Notes: generated by a model not told the origin, from the sequence alone. Positions 26,306 to 34,512 are shown, counted from the stretch's first letter. The stretch is 51,975 nucleotides of DNA from Betaproteobacteria bacterium (GCA_011391275.1 JAABQW010000252.1:1-51975), one strand, 5' to 3'. Program-made: numbers and translations.

Positions 26306-27412
26306 ATGGCACTGAAGCGCCCCAAGTGGAAGCCCGGCACCGTGGTGGTGCTGGAGCACGTCTCGAAGGTCCTCAAGGACAACCCGCTGCGCGACCCCTT
26401 CGTGCGCAACGTCGCCGTGTGGCTGCCGCCGCAGTACGACGAGGGCGCGACGCGCGGCCGCGGCAGGCGCTTCCCGGTGCTGGTGGACCTGGTCGGGTTC
26501 ACGGGCTCGGGGCTCTCGCACATCGCCTGGAAGAACTTCAGCGAGAACGTGCCCGAGCGCGCCGCGCGCCTCGTGCACGAGGGGAAGATGGGCCCGGCGA
26601 TCATCGTCTTCCCGGACTGCTTCACGGCGCTGGGCGGCAACCAGTACGTGAACTCCTCGGCCATCGGAGCCTACGCCGACTACCTCACGAGGGAGATCGT
26701 GCCCTTCGTGGACCTGCACTTCCGCACGCTCGCCTCGCGCGAGCACCGCGGGTGCTTCGGCAAGTCCTCCGGCGGCTACGGCGCGATCGTCCACGGCATG
26801 AAGTACCCGCAGACCTGGGGGGCGGTCGCCGACCACTCGGGCGACGCGTACTTCGACTTCGTCTACCACCACGACTGGCCGAACACGCTGAGCGAACTCG
26901 CCAGGTACCGCCCGAAGAAGGCGGCGCCCGGCCGCTACGACGCGCTGAAGATGGAGAAGGGCTGCGACCGCGGCGTGGACGACGGGCGCGTGAAGGCATT
27001 CCTCGAGGCCGTGTGGGCGAAACCCAAGCTCTCCATGGCCGAGGGCCACGCGATCATGAACCTGTGCATGGCGGCCACCTACGACCCGGACACGTCGGCG
27101 CCCAACGGCTTTCGCCTCCCCTTCAACCTCGAGACCGGTGAGCGGATCGAGGCGCGCTGGAAGCGCTGGCAGGCGAACGACCCGGTGAACCTCGTCGGGA
27201 AGTACCGGAAGAACCTCGAGTCGCTGCGCGGCATCTACATCGACTGCGGCTCGCGCGACCAGTACCACATCCACTTCGGCACGCGCATCCTGTCCAAGCG
27301 CCTCCAGGAGGCGGGCATCCGCCACACCTACGAGGAGTTCGACGACACGCACTCCGACATCGACTACCGGATGGACGTGTCGCTGCCGTTTCTCTACAAG
27401 TCGCTGAAGTAG
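26306..27412 (+). CDS. Putative esterase (alpha/beta hydrolase, esterase-D-like)
   Basis: 368 aa with GGAG before the ATG. Matches the putative-esterase alpha/beta fold: a start like a feruloyl-esterase/esterase-D domain (VRNVAVWLPPQYD, RFPVLVDLVGF), the nucleophile elbow GKSSGGYG, and the likely catalytic His in EFDDTHSDIDYR near the C-terminus. No signal peptide, so probably cytoplasmic. The substrate is unknown; acyl esters or S-formylglutathione-like thioesters are possibilities only. Five nt separate it from the next hydrolase gene, so the two are probably co-transcribed. Confidence 0.85.
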   Translation: MALKRPKWKPGTVVVLEHVSKVLKDNPLRDPFVRNVAVWLPPQYDEGATRGRGRRFPVLVDLVGFTGSGLSHIAWKNFSENVPERAARLVHEGKMGPAIIVFPDCFTALGGNQYVNSSAIGAYADYLTREIVPFVDLHFRTLASREHRGCFGKSSGGYGAIVHGMKYPQTWGAVADHSGDAYFDFVYHHDWPNTLSELARYRPKKAAPGRYDALKMEKGCDRGVDDGRVKAFLEAVWAKPKLSMAEGHAIMNLCMAATYDPDTSAPNGFRLPFNLETGERIEARWKRWQANDPVNLVGKYRKNLESLRGIYIDCGSRDQYHIHFGTRILSKRLQEAGIRHTYEEFDDTHSDIDYRMDVSLPFLYKSLK

Positions 27413-27417
27413 GGGCG

Positions 27418-28551
27418 GTGCCTGCGACCTTCTTCCCGGAGGACCGGCCCGTTCGGCGGGCGAGGGTGATCGGGATCGGCCGGATCGCCATCGTGGCCGT
27501 GATGGTCGCGCTTGCCGGACCCCCGGTCCTGGCCGGCGCGGCCGACGAGGAACGGCCTGCGACATCGCTGTGCCCGGCACCTTCAGGGCCCCTGCGCGAT
27601 GAACGCTTCGTGCCCATCGGCGGCATCGAGCAGTGGGTCGCGGTCAAGGGCGGGAGTTGCGCCAATCCGGTGATTCTCTTCCTGCACGGCGGCCCGGGAA
27701 ACACGCTCAGCCCCTACGCGGACTCCATTTACGGCGCCTGGGAGAAGGACTTCACGCTCGTGCAGTGGGACCAGCGTGGCGCGGGGAGGACCTACGGCCG
27801 CAATGCGCCCCCCGCGGATCCGACGCTCACCGTGGAGCGCATGGCGGAAGACGGAATCGCGCTCGCCGGGTACCTTGCCCGGCGTCTCGGCAAGAAGCGG
27901 ATCATCCTCATGGGCGGGTCATGGGGATCCATCCTCGGCATCCACATGTCGAGGTCCCGGCCCGACCTGTTCCACGCCTACGTGGGCGTTGCGCAGATCG
28001 TCGGCTATCGTGACAACCAGTCCGCGAGCTACTCGAAGACGATGGCGATGGCGCGCGCAGCCGGGGATCGGCCCACGATTGCGGCGCTCGAAGCGCTCGG
28101 GCCTCCGCCCTGGGTGAATCCGCGCAATTCCGGGGTGCTGCGCCGCGCGACCAGAGCCTACGAAGCAAGGACCGCCATCCCCGCACCGAAGTCCTGGTGG
28201 GTGCGCGCTCCCGCCTACGACACGCCGCAAATGCGCGCCGAGTACCTGGAAGGCGAAGACCATTCCTACCTGCAGTTCGTCGGCCTCAAGGGCGACGGCA
28301 TGTTCTCGCGGGTCGATTTGCCGGGGCTCGGAGCCGCGTTCGAGATTCCCGTCTTCATCATCCAGGGGTCCGAAGACCTCGTCGCGACACCCGAAGTGGC
28401 AAGGCGGTATTTCGACAGCATCGCCGCGCCGCAAAAGGAGTTCGTCCTGGTCCCGCACGCCGGGCACGACCCCAATGTGCCGCTGGTCGAGGCGCAGTAC
28501 CGGATCATGAGCGAACGCGTCCGCCCCCTGGCGACACGCGCGGAACGGTAG
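27418..28551 (+). CDS. Exported alpha/beta hydrolase (proline iminopeptidase-like, S33)
   Basis: 377 aa from a GTG; another GTG at 27466, close before the hydrophobic segment, is a credible start. A signal peptide (GRIAIVAVMVALAGPPVLAG) suggests export. The hydrolase domain has HGGPGN (oxyanion hole), DQRGAGRT, the nucleophile GGSWGS, an Asp in QGSEDLVA and the His in VPHAGHDPN, which match the prolyl aminopeptidase/S33 family. Those enzymes release N-terminal Pro or hydrolyse small esters. It is probably co-transcribed with the esterase 5 nt upstream. Confidence 0.87.
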   Translation: MPATFFPEDRPVRRARVIGIGRIAIVAVMVALAGPPVLAGAADEERPATSLCPAPSGPLRDERFVPIGGIEQWVAVKGGSCANPVILFLHGGPGNTLSPYADSIYGAWEKDFTLVQWDQRGAGRTYGRNAPPADPTLTVERMAEDGIALAGYLARRLGKKRIILMGGSWGSILGIHMSRSRPDLFHAYVGVAQIVGYRDNQSASYSKTMAMARAAGDRPTIAALEALGPPPWVNPRNSGVLRRATRAYEARTAIPAPKSWWVRAPAYDTPQMRAEYLEGEDHSYLQFVGLKGDGMFSRVDLPGLGAAFEIPVFIIQGSEDLVATPEVARRYFDSIAAPQKEFVLVPHAGHDPNVPLVEAQYRIMSERVRPLATRAER

Positions 28552-28577
28552 AGCCGGCGCTCTCGCGCCGCCGGGCA

Positions 28578-28593
28578 GGCGCCCCGGGGCGCC
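28578..28593. other. Palindrome between convergent genes
   Basis: A 16-bp perfect palindrome GGCGCCCCGGGGCGCC lies between the stop codons of the S33 hydrolase (+) and the AraC gene (-). Its position suits a bidirectional transcription stop, but no T-tract is present and such GC palindromes can be chance. Confidence 0.35.
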
Positions 28594-28598
28594 GGGAA

Positions 28599-29531
28599 CT
28601 AGCGCTTGCGGCGCGCTTTCTTGCGCCAGACCGAGGGCGGCTTCGCGAAGGCACGCTTGAAGGCGCGGGAGAACGAGTTCACCGCCTCGTAGCCCGCGTC
28701 TTCCGCGATCGACTCGATCGAGTGGTCGGTCGTGAGCAGTTCGTGGGCGGCGAGCTGCAGGCGCACCTGCGTGAGGAAGCCGAAGATGGGCTCGCCCACC
28801 ACCAGGGAAAAGCGCTCGGCGAGGGCGGAGCGCGAGAGCCCCACCTGCCGCGCGAGCCGTTCCACCGTCCAGCGCTCGCCCGGGCGGCCATGCACGAGCG
28901 CCAGTGCCGCGCCCACGTAGCGGTCGTTCAGTCCCGCGAGCCAGCCCTTGCCGCCCGGCGGCAGGTCCTCCACGTGGCGGCGCAGCGCTTCGATCAGCAC
29001 CAGCTCCGCCACGCGCGAGAGCGCTGCGGTCCCGCCGGGGCGCGGGGCATCGCTTCCGGAAAGCGAAAGGCCCAGCGAATCGGCGAGCCAGGCGAGCGGT
29101 GCGGTGCCGCGCAGTGCCGTCCTGAGGACGGGAGGCAGGGCGGCGAAGAGCGGTTCGGCGAGGTGGCGATCCAGCGTGATCGCGAGCGTCACCCAGCGAG
29201 TGCGCCGTCCGGACCCGCCGAGCGTGACGGGCGCGAGCTCGCCGGCCACCGGGGGCCTGAGCAGCGTCGCGAAAGGCGTCGGCGGCGCCGCGAGGTCCGA
29301 GCCGATGACGTGGCTCTCGCCGCGGGCGAGGAAGGCGACGTCGCCGGCGCGCAGCGTCACCGGCCCGGCCTCCCCGGCCTTCAGCGAGCAGTCGCCCTCT
29401 AGGACGACGTGCGCGAACGAGCGCGAGGCCGCCGCCGGCACGGAAACGCACCAGGAACCCCCGGCCGTGGCGTCGGCGAGCACGGATCCGGAGAGGCTCG
29501 CGAGGCGCAGGACTTCTGAGAGGGCATCCAT
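28599..29531 (-). CDS. AraC family transcriptional regulator with cupin domain
   Basis: 310 aa. N-terminal cupin_6-type sensing domain (about 1-180: FAHVVLEGDCSLK, LRAGDVAFLARGESHVI) and C-terminal double HTH (about 205-305: ERLARQVGLSRSALAERFSL, then SIESIAEDAGYEAVNSFSRAFKR trimmed to its core). The C-terminus ends in a basic tail (RKKARRKR). This subgroup usually activates a nearby oxidoreductase or hydrolase gene. Here the neighbours are a convergent hydrolase and DUF2863, so the target is unclear. The solo repeat arm at 29551-29575 lies just upstream of the start. Confidence 0.9.
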   Translation of the reverse strand: MDALSEVLRLASLSGSVLADATAGGSWCVSVPAAASRSFAHVVLEGDCSLKAGEAGPVTLRAGDVAFLARGESHVIGSDLAAPPTPFATLLRPPVAGELAPVTLGGSGRRTRWVTLAITLDRHLAEPLFAALPPVLRTALRGTAPLAWLADSLGLSLSGSDAPRPGGTAALSRVAELVLIEALRRHVEDLPPGGKGWLAGLNDRYVGAALALVHGRPGERWTVERLARQVGLSRSALAERFSLVVGEPIFGFLTQVRLQLAAHELLTTDHSIESIAEDAGYEAVNSFSRAFKRAFAKPPSVWRKKARRKR

Positions 29532-29550
29532 GTCGGCACTGGCAGGGGTA

Positions 29551-29575
29551 GAAAAAGGGATCTGACCCCTTTTTC
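29551..29575. repeat. Solo copy of the parE-parC repeat arm
   Basis: 25 nt (begins GAAAAAGGGATCTGACCCC) matching the right arm at 7257-7281 at all but one position. It overlaps the last bases of the DUF2863 gene: read on the minus strand, the copy starts inside that gene's TGA stop codon. Its orientation relative to the upstream gene is the same as in the parE copy. No partner arm is seen within the adjacent 200 nt. Confidence 0.85.
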
Positions 29576-30761
29576 AGTGGAAGTGGGCGGCGGGCGAGTC
29601 GGCTTCCTCGGGAAGCTCGGCGTGGACGATCTCGGCCTCGGGGTTGGGGAAGAGGGGCGCGCCGCAATCGTCGCAGTACTCGGGCTCGAAGGTGCCGGTG
29701 AGCTTCTTCACTTCGGTGACGCCGCACTGCGCGAGCTCCGCCACGAGGTCCTCGACGGGGCCCGGCCGGGTGCCCTCGTCCTCGCGGCCGTAGAGCGGCC
29801 AGACGACGCCGTGCGCGACGTGGCTGTCGCCGTCGACGGTGAAGCCCACGCGGTACTCGTCGACGCGGTCCTCGCCGAATCCGGCGATGACGGCGCGAAG
29901 CTGCGCGGGCTCGACCTGCAGGGCGCTCTCGAGGAAGGCCACGCCGGCGCGCACGGCGTACGGGCGCACGCGGCGGTCGGCCTCGCGGCAGTTCACGTAG
30001 TAGGCGTCCGGCAGCAGGGACTCGAAGATGCACCCGGGAAGCATCCTGGCGATGGTCGGGCGGGCCTGCGCGATCCACTGCTCGAGGCTCGTCGTGCGGC
30101 CGGTGTGGCCGCTGGCGTCCTCCTGCCAGCGGAACATTGGCTTGCCGCGCGGCGTGGCCGCGGAGGCGATGACGAAGCGCGAGTCGGAGAGGAGCTGCGC
30201 GGTCTCCGGCATGCGCCCGAAGTCGATGCGCGGAATCTCGCCGGTGACCGCGGCGTCGCCCAGCTTGGCCGCCAGGCGGCGCAGCTCCGAGAAGTGCCTC
30301 GGGAGCTGGTCGACCGAGTAGAGGTAGGGCACGAGGGTCAGGCGCGTGTCCGCCGCCGTGACGTGCGCCTGCAGCTGCACCTGGAGCGCCTGCGCGTCCT
30401 CGCGGGAGATGGGGCCCGAGGGAATCGCGTACCGGGACCACACGACCACGGGGGCGGCCACGAGGAGCGTCTCCCAGGCCAGGTCGCCCTGCATGACGGT
30501 CACCGACTCGGCTATGCCCTCGGCGCGCTCGATCAGCACGTCGTAGGCGCCCGAATTGGTCTGCCAGAGGTGGTCGAGCGCCCCGTCCAGCGGCACGTCG
30601 TTGCCGTGGTCCAGGAGCTTCTCGACGAGGGCGGCTATCTGGCCCTCCCAGAACCGGTCCTCGGTGAGGCTCCCGGAGGTGTGCAGGCCGTTGGCCAGTG
30701 CGATGAGTCGTTCGGCGTCCCGGGTGAGGCGGGGCGCGGATTTGCTGCGGGTGCGGGCCAT
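29574..30761 (-). CDS. DUF2863 family protein
   Basis: 395 aa. The whole length matches what I know as DUF2863, a betaproteobacterial family of unknown function: AERLIALANGLHTSGSLTED at the start and a central PMFRWQEDASG segment. The C-terminal part has a CDDCGAPLFPNPE knuckle like half a zinc ribbon and ends HFH; two Cys plus the terminal His residues could bind a metal (inference). No signal peptide or membrane segment. An 8-bp inverted repeat lies 10 nt upstream of its start. It is divergent from the DUF2237 gene. Confidence 0.88.
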   Translation of the reverse strand: MARTRSKSAPRLTRDAERLIALANGLHTSGSLTEDRFWEGQIAALVEKLLDHGNDVPLDGALDHLWQTNSGAYDVLIERAEGIAESVTVMQGDLAWETLLVAAPVVVWSRYAIPSGPISREDAQALQVQLQAHVTAADTRLTLVPYLYSVDQLPRHFSELRRLAAKLGDAAVTGEIPRIDFGRMPETAQLLSDSRFVIASAATPRGKPMFRWQEDASGHTGRTTSLEQWIAQARPTIARMLPGCIFESLLPDAYYVNCREADRRVRPYAVRAGVAFLESALQVEPAQLRAVIAGFGEDRVDEYRVGFTVDGDSHVAHGVVWPLYGREDEGTRPGPVEDLVAELAQCGVTEVKKLTGTFEPEYCDDCGAPLFPNPEAEIVHAELPEEADSPAAHFH

Positions 30762-30770
30762 GGCGGGGGA

Positions 30771-30791
30771 GGCCGGAAGGAAATTCCGGCC
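30771..30791 (-). promoter_or_regulatory. Inverted repeat upstream of the DUF2863 gene
   Basis: Arms GGCCGGAA and TTCCGGCC with a 5-nt spacer end 10 nt before the DUF2863 start codon, where the ribosome site would be. An AT-rich stretch (TATTTTATCATT, 30815-30826) lies beyond it. It could be an operator or an mRNA hairpin that limits translation. Confidence 0.45.
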
Positions 30792-30854
30792 GCGGTGTCG
30801 ATTCGAGGGACGCGTATTTTATCATTGCGGCAACGAACGACCGGAAACGACCCG

Positions 30855-31244
30855 ATGCCCGAATCCCTGAATGTCCTCGGCGGCGAGCTGCGCGCCTGCT
30901 CCTTCGACCCCCTGACCGGCTACTGGCGCGACGGCGCCTGCCGGGACGCGCCCGACGATTCGGGCACCCACGTGATCTGCGCCCGGATGACCGCGGAGTT
31001 CCTGGCCTTCAGCAGCGCCCGCGGCAACGACCTCGTCACCCCCCGGCCGGAAATGCGCTTCCGGGGGCTCAAGCCCGGCGACCGCTGGTGCCTGTGCGCG
31101 CTGCGCTGGCTGGAGGCGCTGGAGGCCGACGCGGCGCCGCCCGTCGTCCTCGAGGCCACCCACGAGCGGGTGCTGGACCTCGTGCCGCTCGAGGTGCTGA
31201 AGCGCTTCGCCTACGACTCGAGCCCGAGCGCGAAGGCCCCCTGA
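30855..31244 (+). CDS. DUF2237 family protein
   Basis: 129 aa, the usual length for DUF2237. The diagnostic start LNVLGGELRACSFDPLTGYW is present, followed by DSGTHVICARMTAEFLAFS and a final LVPLEVLKRFAYD. Small cytoplasmic protein of unknown biochemical role. The nuclease gene downstream begins at or just after its stop codon, suggesting co-transcription. Confidence 0.9.
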   Translation: MPESLNVLGGELRACSFDPLTGYWRDGACRDAPDDSGTHVICARMTAEFLAFSSARGNDLVTPRPEMRFRGLKPGDRWCLCALRWLEALEADAAPPVVLEATHERVLDLVPLEVLKRFAYDSSPSAKAP

Positions 31245-31252
31245 GCCCCTCA

Positions 31253-32695
31253 TTGCACCTGCTCGCGCCCGCCGTCGCCTTCGTCGACCTCGAGACTACC
31301 GGCACGTCCGCCACCGGCGACCGGGTGACCGAGGTCGCGATCGTTCGCGTGGTGGAGGGCGAGCTCGTCGAGGAGTGGTCCACGCTGGTCGACCCCGAGC
31401 GCTCGATCCCGCCGGACATCCAGGTCCTCACCGGCATCACCAACGACATGGTGCGCGGCGCGCCCACGTTCGCCGACATCCGCCGCGAGGTGCAGGAGCG
31501 CCTCGAGGGACACCTGTTCGTGGCCCACAACGCGCGCTTCGACTACGGGTTCCTCAAGAACGAGTTCGCCCGCCTGGAGATGGCGTTCACGGCGGATGTG
31601 CTGTGCACGGTGCGCCTGTCGCGCCGGCTCTACCCGGACGCGGTGGGGCACGGCCTCGACGCCCTCATCGCGCGCCACGGCCTCGCCGACCCGCTCGACG
31701 CGATTGCCCCCGCGGCGCGCACGGGCCGCCACTCGGCGCTGGGGGACGCGCGGGCGCTCTGGCGCTTCGTGAACGTGATCGCGCGCGAGAGGCCGCCCGA
31801 GGAGATCGCCGCGGCCGTGAAGCGGCTCCTCAAGATCCCGAGCCTGCCGCCGCAGCTTCCCGCCGACGCGCTCGAAGGCGTGCCGGACTGCCCGGGCGTC
31901 TACCGTTTCTTCGGGGTGAACGACCTGCCGCTCTACATCGGCAAGAGCGTGAACCTGCGCGACCGCGTGCGCTCGCACTTCACCTCCGACTACCGGAACT
32001 CGAACGACCATCGCCTCTCGGCCGAGATCACGCGGCTGGACTGGATCGAGACCGCGGGGGAGCTGGGCGCGCTGCTGCTGGAATCGCGCCTCGTGAAGGA
32101 GGTGGCGCCGCTGCACAACGCGTTGCTGCGCCGCCGCCGCACCAACTGCGTGATCCGCCTGCCGTCGCTTCGCGAGGCGCCGGAGATCGCTAGGATCGAC
32201 GACATCGACTGGGACGCGCGCGGCCCCGGCGCCGAGCCCCTCTACGGCCCCTTCGCCTCGCCGCGCGCCGCGCGCGACTGCCTCGAGTCGATCGCCGCCG
32301 AGGAGGGCCTTTGCTGGCGCCTCCTGGGCTGGGAGAAGCGCGGCGGGCCCTGCTTCGCGCGCCAGGTGCACAAGTGCCGCGGCGCGTGCGTGGGCGAGGA
32401 GTCGCCCGAGGTCCACAACCTGCGCCTCGCCACCGCGCTGCAGGCGAGGCGCATCCCCGACTGGCCCTTCGCAGGGCCGGTGGCCATCGTCGAGCGCGAT
32501 GCGGCGCGCGGCGTCGAGGAGGCGCACGTCGTCGATCGCTGGCGGCACCTGGGCACGGCACGCGACGAGGGCGAGCTCGAGGCGCTGGCCGCCACGCGGC
32601 GGCTGCCGGAGTTCGACCCGGACGTCCTCAAGGTGCTGCGGCGCTGGATCGACGAGCACCCCGGGCGGGCGCGGGCCATCGGCGTCCCGGATTGA
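31253..32695 (+). CDS. DnaQ-like exonuclease fused to a GIY-YIG (UvrC N-terminal-like) nuclease
   Basis: 480 aa from a TTG; a CTG at 31241 overlapping the previous stop is the other option. The DEDDh 3'-5' exonuclease domain (1-175) is complete: Asp12 and Glu14 (VDLETTG), Asp97 (AHNARFDYGF), His160 and Asp165 (GRHSALGDA). The GIY-YIG nuclease domain (about 208-290) has GVYRF, LYIGKS and Glu277. The C-terminal part resembles the stretch after the UvrC nuclease domain, including a CxxxxxxxCRGAC cluster, but the UvrC RNase H-like and HhH domains are absent. A Cho-like repair nuclease with its own trimming exonuclease is a reasonable inference. Confidence 0.9.
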   Translation: MHLLAPAVAFVDLETTGTSATGDRVTEVAIVRVVEGELVEEWSTLVDPERSIPPDIQVLTGITNDMVRGAPTFADIRREVQERLEGHLFVAHNARFDYGFLKNEFARLEMAFTADVLCTVRLSRRLYPDAVGHGLDALIARHGLADPLDAIAPAARTGRHSALGDARALWRFVNVIARERPPEEIAAAVKRLLKIPSLPPQLPADALEGVPDCPGVYRFFGVNDLPLYIGKSVNLRDRVRSHFTSDYRNSNDHRLSAEITRLDWIETAGELGALLLESRLVKEVAPLHNALLRRRRTNCVIRLPSLREAPEIARIDDIDWDARGPGAEPLYGPFASPRAARDCLESIAAEEGLCWRLLGWEKRGGPCFARQVHKCRGACVGEESPEVHNLRLATALQARRIPDWPFAGPVAIVERDAARGVEEAHVVDRWRHLGTARDEGELEALAATRRLPEFDPDVLKVLRRWIDEHPGRARAIGVPD

Positions 32696-32706
32696 CTCGA
32701 GTCAAT
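32691..32706. promoter_or_regulatory. 16-bp palindrome before the DUF883/YqjE operon
   Basis: Perfect palindrome ATTGACTCGAGTCAAT, overlapping the stop codon of the exonuclease/GIY-YIG gene and lying about 110 nt before the DUF883 start. AT-richer than its surroundings and dimer-sized, it is a candidate regulator site; TTGACT could also act as a -35. No regulator is assigned. Confidence 0.5.
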
Positions 32707-32813
32707 ACGGTAGTGCACCCTCGGGATCAGGATGGATCAGGGGAACTCCCGCGGATGTGGGGCTTCCAATCGAAAGTCCGGGATTCCCGGGCACCCCCCG
32801 TAAGGAGACATTC

Positions 32814-33140
32814 ATGGATACCGTAAACGCTCAAGTCACGAAGGAAAAACTCCTGCAGGACCTGAACGCCGTGGTTGCCGAGACCGAGCAATTGCTGCGT
32901 GACACGGCCGCGGTCGGCGGCGAGAAGGTCGCTACCTGGAGAGCGGGCGTCGAGCAGAACCTCAAGTCCGCCAAGGGCCGTCTCGGCGACCTCGAGCATG
33001 CCGCCCTCGAGAAGGCCAGGGCCACGGCCGAGGCGACCGACCACTACGTCCACGAGAGGCCCTGGCAGGCGATCGGCATCACGGCCGGCGTCGGGGTGCT
33101 CGTCGGGCTCGCGGTCGGCATGCTGCTGAACCGCCGCTAG
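32814..33140 (+). CDS. DUF883 family (ElaB/YqjD-like) membrane-anchored protein
   Basis: 108 aa with AAGGAGAC before the ATG. Long amphipathic helix (LLQDLNAVVAETEQLLRDTA) then the conserved VHERPWQAIGITAGVGVLVG segment, a C-terminal tail anchor of about 20 residues, ending NRR. The E. coli relatives ElaB/YqjD are tail-anchored, ribosome-associated stress proteins. It heads a three-gene set with YqjE- and YqjK-like proteins, matching the yqjD-yqjE-yqjK order of E. coli. Confidence 0.92.
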   Translation: MDTVNAQVTKEKLLQDLNAVVAETEQLLRDTAAVGGEKVATWRAGVEQNLKSAKGRLGDLEHAALEKARATAEATDHYVHERPWQAIGITAGVGVLVGLAVGMLLNRR

Positions 33141-33156
33141 GCCGGTTGCGCGGTCG

Positions 33157-33540
33157 ATGAGCGAAGCGCCGGAAGGCGGGCCGATGTCGTCGCTGCGGGC
33201 GCTGGGCGCGGATCTTGTCGCGCTCGTGCGCGTGCGGCTCGAGCTCCTGGGCGTCGAGCTGAAGCAGGAATCGGAGCGCCAGAAGGAGCTGCTCTCGCTC
33301 ACGGTGGTCGCGGCCCTGTTCCTCGCGGCGGGGTTCTTCGCGCTGGCGGTGCTCGTGGTCGTCGTGTTCTGGGACACGCACCGGGTGGCGTCGCTGGTTG
33401 CCGTCTGCGCCGCCTACCTCGGCGTGGGAGGCTGGGCGTTCGTGCGCCTGCGCGGGATCCTTCGCGACCGGCCGCCGCCGCTGGGTGCCACGATCGCCGA
33501 GTTCCAGCGCGACCTCGAGATGCTCAAGGGGGACGAATGA
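33157..33540 (+). CDS. YqjE-like (phage_holin_3_6 domain) membrane protein
   Basis: 127 aa with two adjacent transmembrane segments (about 47-73 and 79-97: LSLTVVAALFLAAGFFALAV and VASLVAVCAAYLGVGGWAF) after an amphipathic helix (LVRVRLELLGVELKQESERQ). Databases call the domain a putative holin, but the gene context is the yqjD-yqjE-yqjK stress trio and not phage. A second ATG ten codons in is possible. Function is unknown. Its stop overlaps the next start (ATGA). Confidence 0.9.
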   Translation: MSEAPEGGPMSSLRALGADLVALVRVRLELLGVELKQESERQKELLSLTVVAALFLAAGFFALAVLVVVVFWDTHRVASLVAVCAAYLGVGGWAFVRLRGILRDRPPPLGATIAEFQRDLEMLKGDE

Positions 33541-33842
33541 GCGGTCGCGACGATATTCTCGCCCTGCAGAAGGATGTCCTCCTCGCGCGTTCCTCCCTTT
33601 GCCGGCTGAGGATCCACCGCGACGTCCTGCAGCTGCGCCAGGGAATCACCTTCGCCAGGGCGGGCTCGGCGCTGGCGGGATCGGCACCCCTGCGCGAGAT
33701 CGCGCTGGGGCTTGCCGCCACCGGGTTCGGCGGGGGGAGGGTCGCTCGCTTCATCGCCCTCGCGGGCCGGGCCGTGGTCATCGCGAGGCTGGCGCTCGCG
33801 CTCTACCGGACCGCGCGGGCTGCCCCTCCGCCGCCGACCTGA
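33537..33842 (+). CDS. YqjK-like small protein
   Basis: 101 aa, translationally coupled to the YqjE-like gene by an ATGA overlap. Basic N-terminal helix (LQKDVLLARSSLCRLRIHRD), Gly/Ala-rich middle, and a weakly hydrophobic C-terminal stretch (RFIALAGRAVVIARLALALY) ending in PPPPT. Sequence similarity to E. coli YqjK is not clear to me; the assignment rests on position and size. It ends 8 nt from the convergent HMCES gene. Confidence 0.75.
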   Translation: MSGRDDILALQKDVLLARSSLCRLRIHRDVLQLRQGITFARAGSALAGSAPLREIALGLAATGFGGGRVARFIALAGRAVVIARLALALYRTARAAPPPPT

Positions 33843-33849
33843 TTGCCGC

Positions 33850-34512
33850 TCAGGCGTCCTCCAGGACGTCGGGCGAGTCGTTCCTCGGGTTCCCCACCCG
33901 TTTCGCGATGGCGCGTATCGCCACCGGTCCCGCGTAGGGCGCGAGGAGGGCCTGCGCCGCGGCTGGCGGCGCGGTGAGCCAGTCCTGCACGCGGTCGGCC
34001 GGCAGGATCACCGGCATGCGGTCGTGGATCGCCGCGACCGCGTCGTTGGGCTCCGTGGTGAGGATGGTGAAGGTCTCGAGCGCGGGGGCGTCCGGCTTCG
34101 ACTTGTCGTGCCAGCTCTCCCACAGGCCCGCGAAGGCGAAGAGCGGCTGGTCGGCCGCGGTGATCGCGAACGGCTGCTTGTGGCCCGGTTCGCCCTTCCA
34201 CTCGAAGAACCCGGTGGCGGGCACCACGCAGCGCCGGCTGCGGAAGGCGTTCCGGAAGTAGGGCTTCTGCGCGGCGGATTCGCTGCGCGCGTTGATCATC
34301 CGGTTGCCGGCTGCGGGGTCCTTCGACCAGAACGGCACCAGCCCCCAGCGCAGCATCGCCACCTCGCGGCCGCCCGCCTCGTTCACGCGGATCACGGGCG
34401 CTTCCTGCGTGGGCGCGATGTTGAAGCGCTTGCGGATGCGGTCGTGCACCGGCACGTGGAAGGTGTACGCGATCACGTTGCCGTCGGCGTCCAGGAAGTA
34501 GCGGCTGCACAT
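33850..34512 (-). CDS. SOS response-associated peptidase (HMCES/YedK family)
   Basis: 220 aa. Cys2 directly after the initiator Met (MCSRYF) is the nucleophile that forms a thiazolidine crosslink with abasic sites in single-stranded DNA. The other signature residues are present: RFNIAPTQ, Asn74 (MINARSES), Glu104 (GFFEWKG) and His163 (AIHDRMP). It shields abasic sites at stalled forks from error-prone repair. The start is fixed by the need for Cys2. No LexA-like box was noticed upstream. Confidence 0.96.
   Translation of the reverse strand: MCSRYFLDADGNVIAYTFHVPVHDRIRKRFNIAPTQEAPVIRVNEAGGREVAMLRWGLVPFWSKDPAAGNRMINARSESAAQKPYFRNAFRSRRCVVPATGFFEWKGEPGHKQPFAITAADQPLFAFAGLWESWHDKSKPDAPALETFTILTTEPNDAVAAIHDRMPVILPADRVQDWLTAPPAAAQALLAPYAGPVAIRAIAKRVGNPRNDSPDVLEDA

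Noticed and set aside
28578-28593. Operator for the AraC regulator
   Set aside because: The palindrome lies after the gene's stop codon between convergent genes, so a promoter role is unlikely.
33157-33540. Possible prophage holin
   Set aside because: The domain name says holin, but the gene lies in a yqjD-yqjE-yqjK-like operon with no phage genes nearby.
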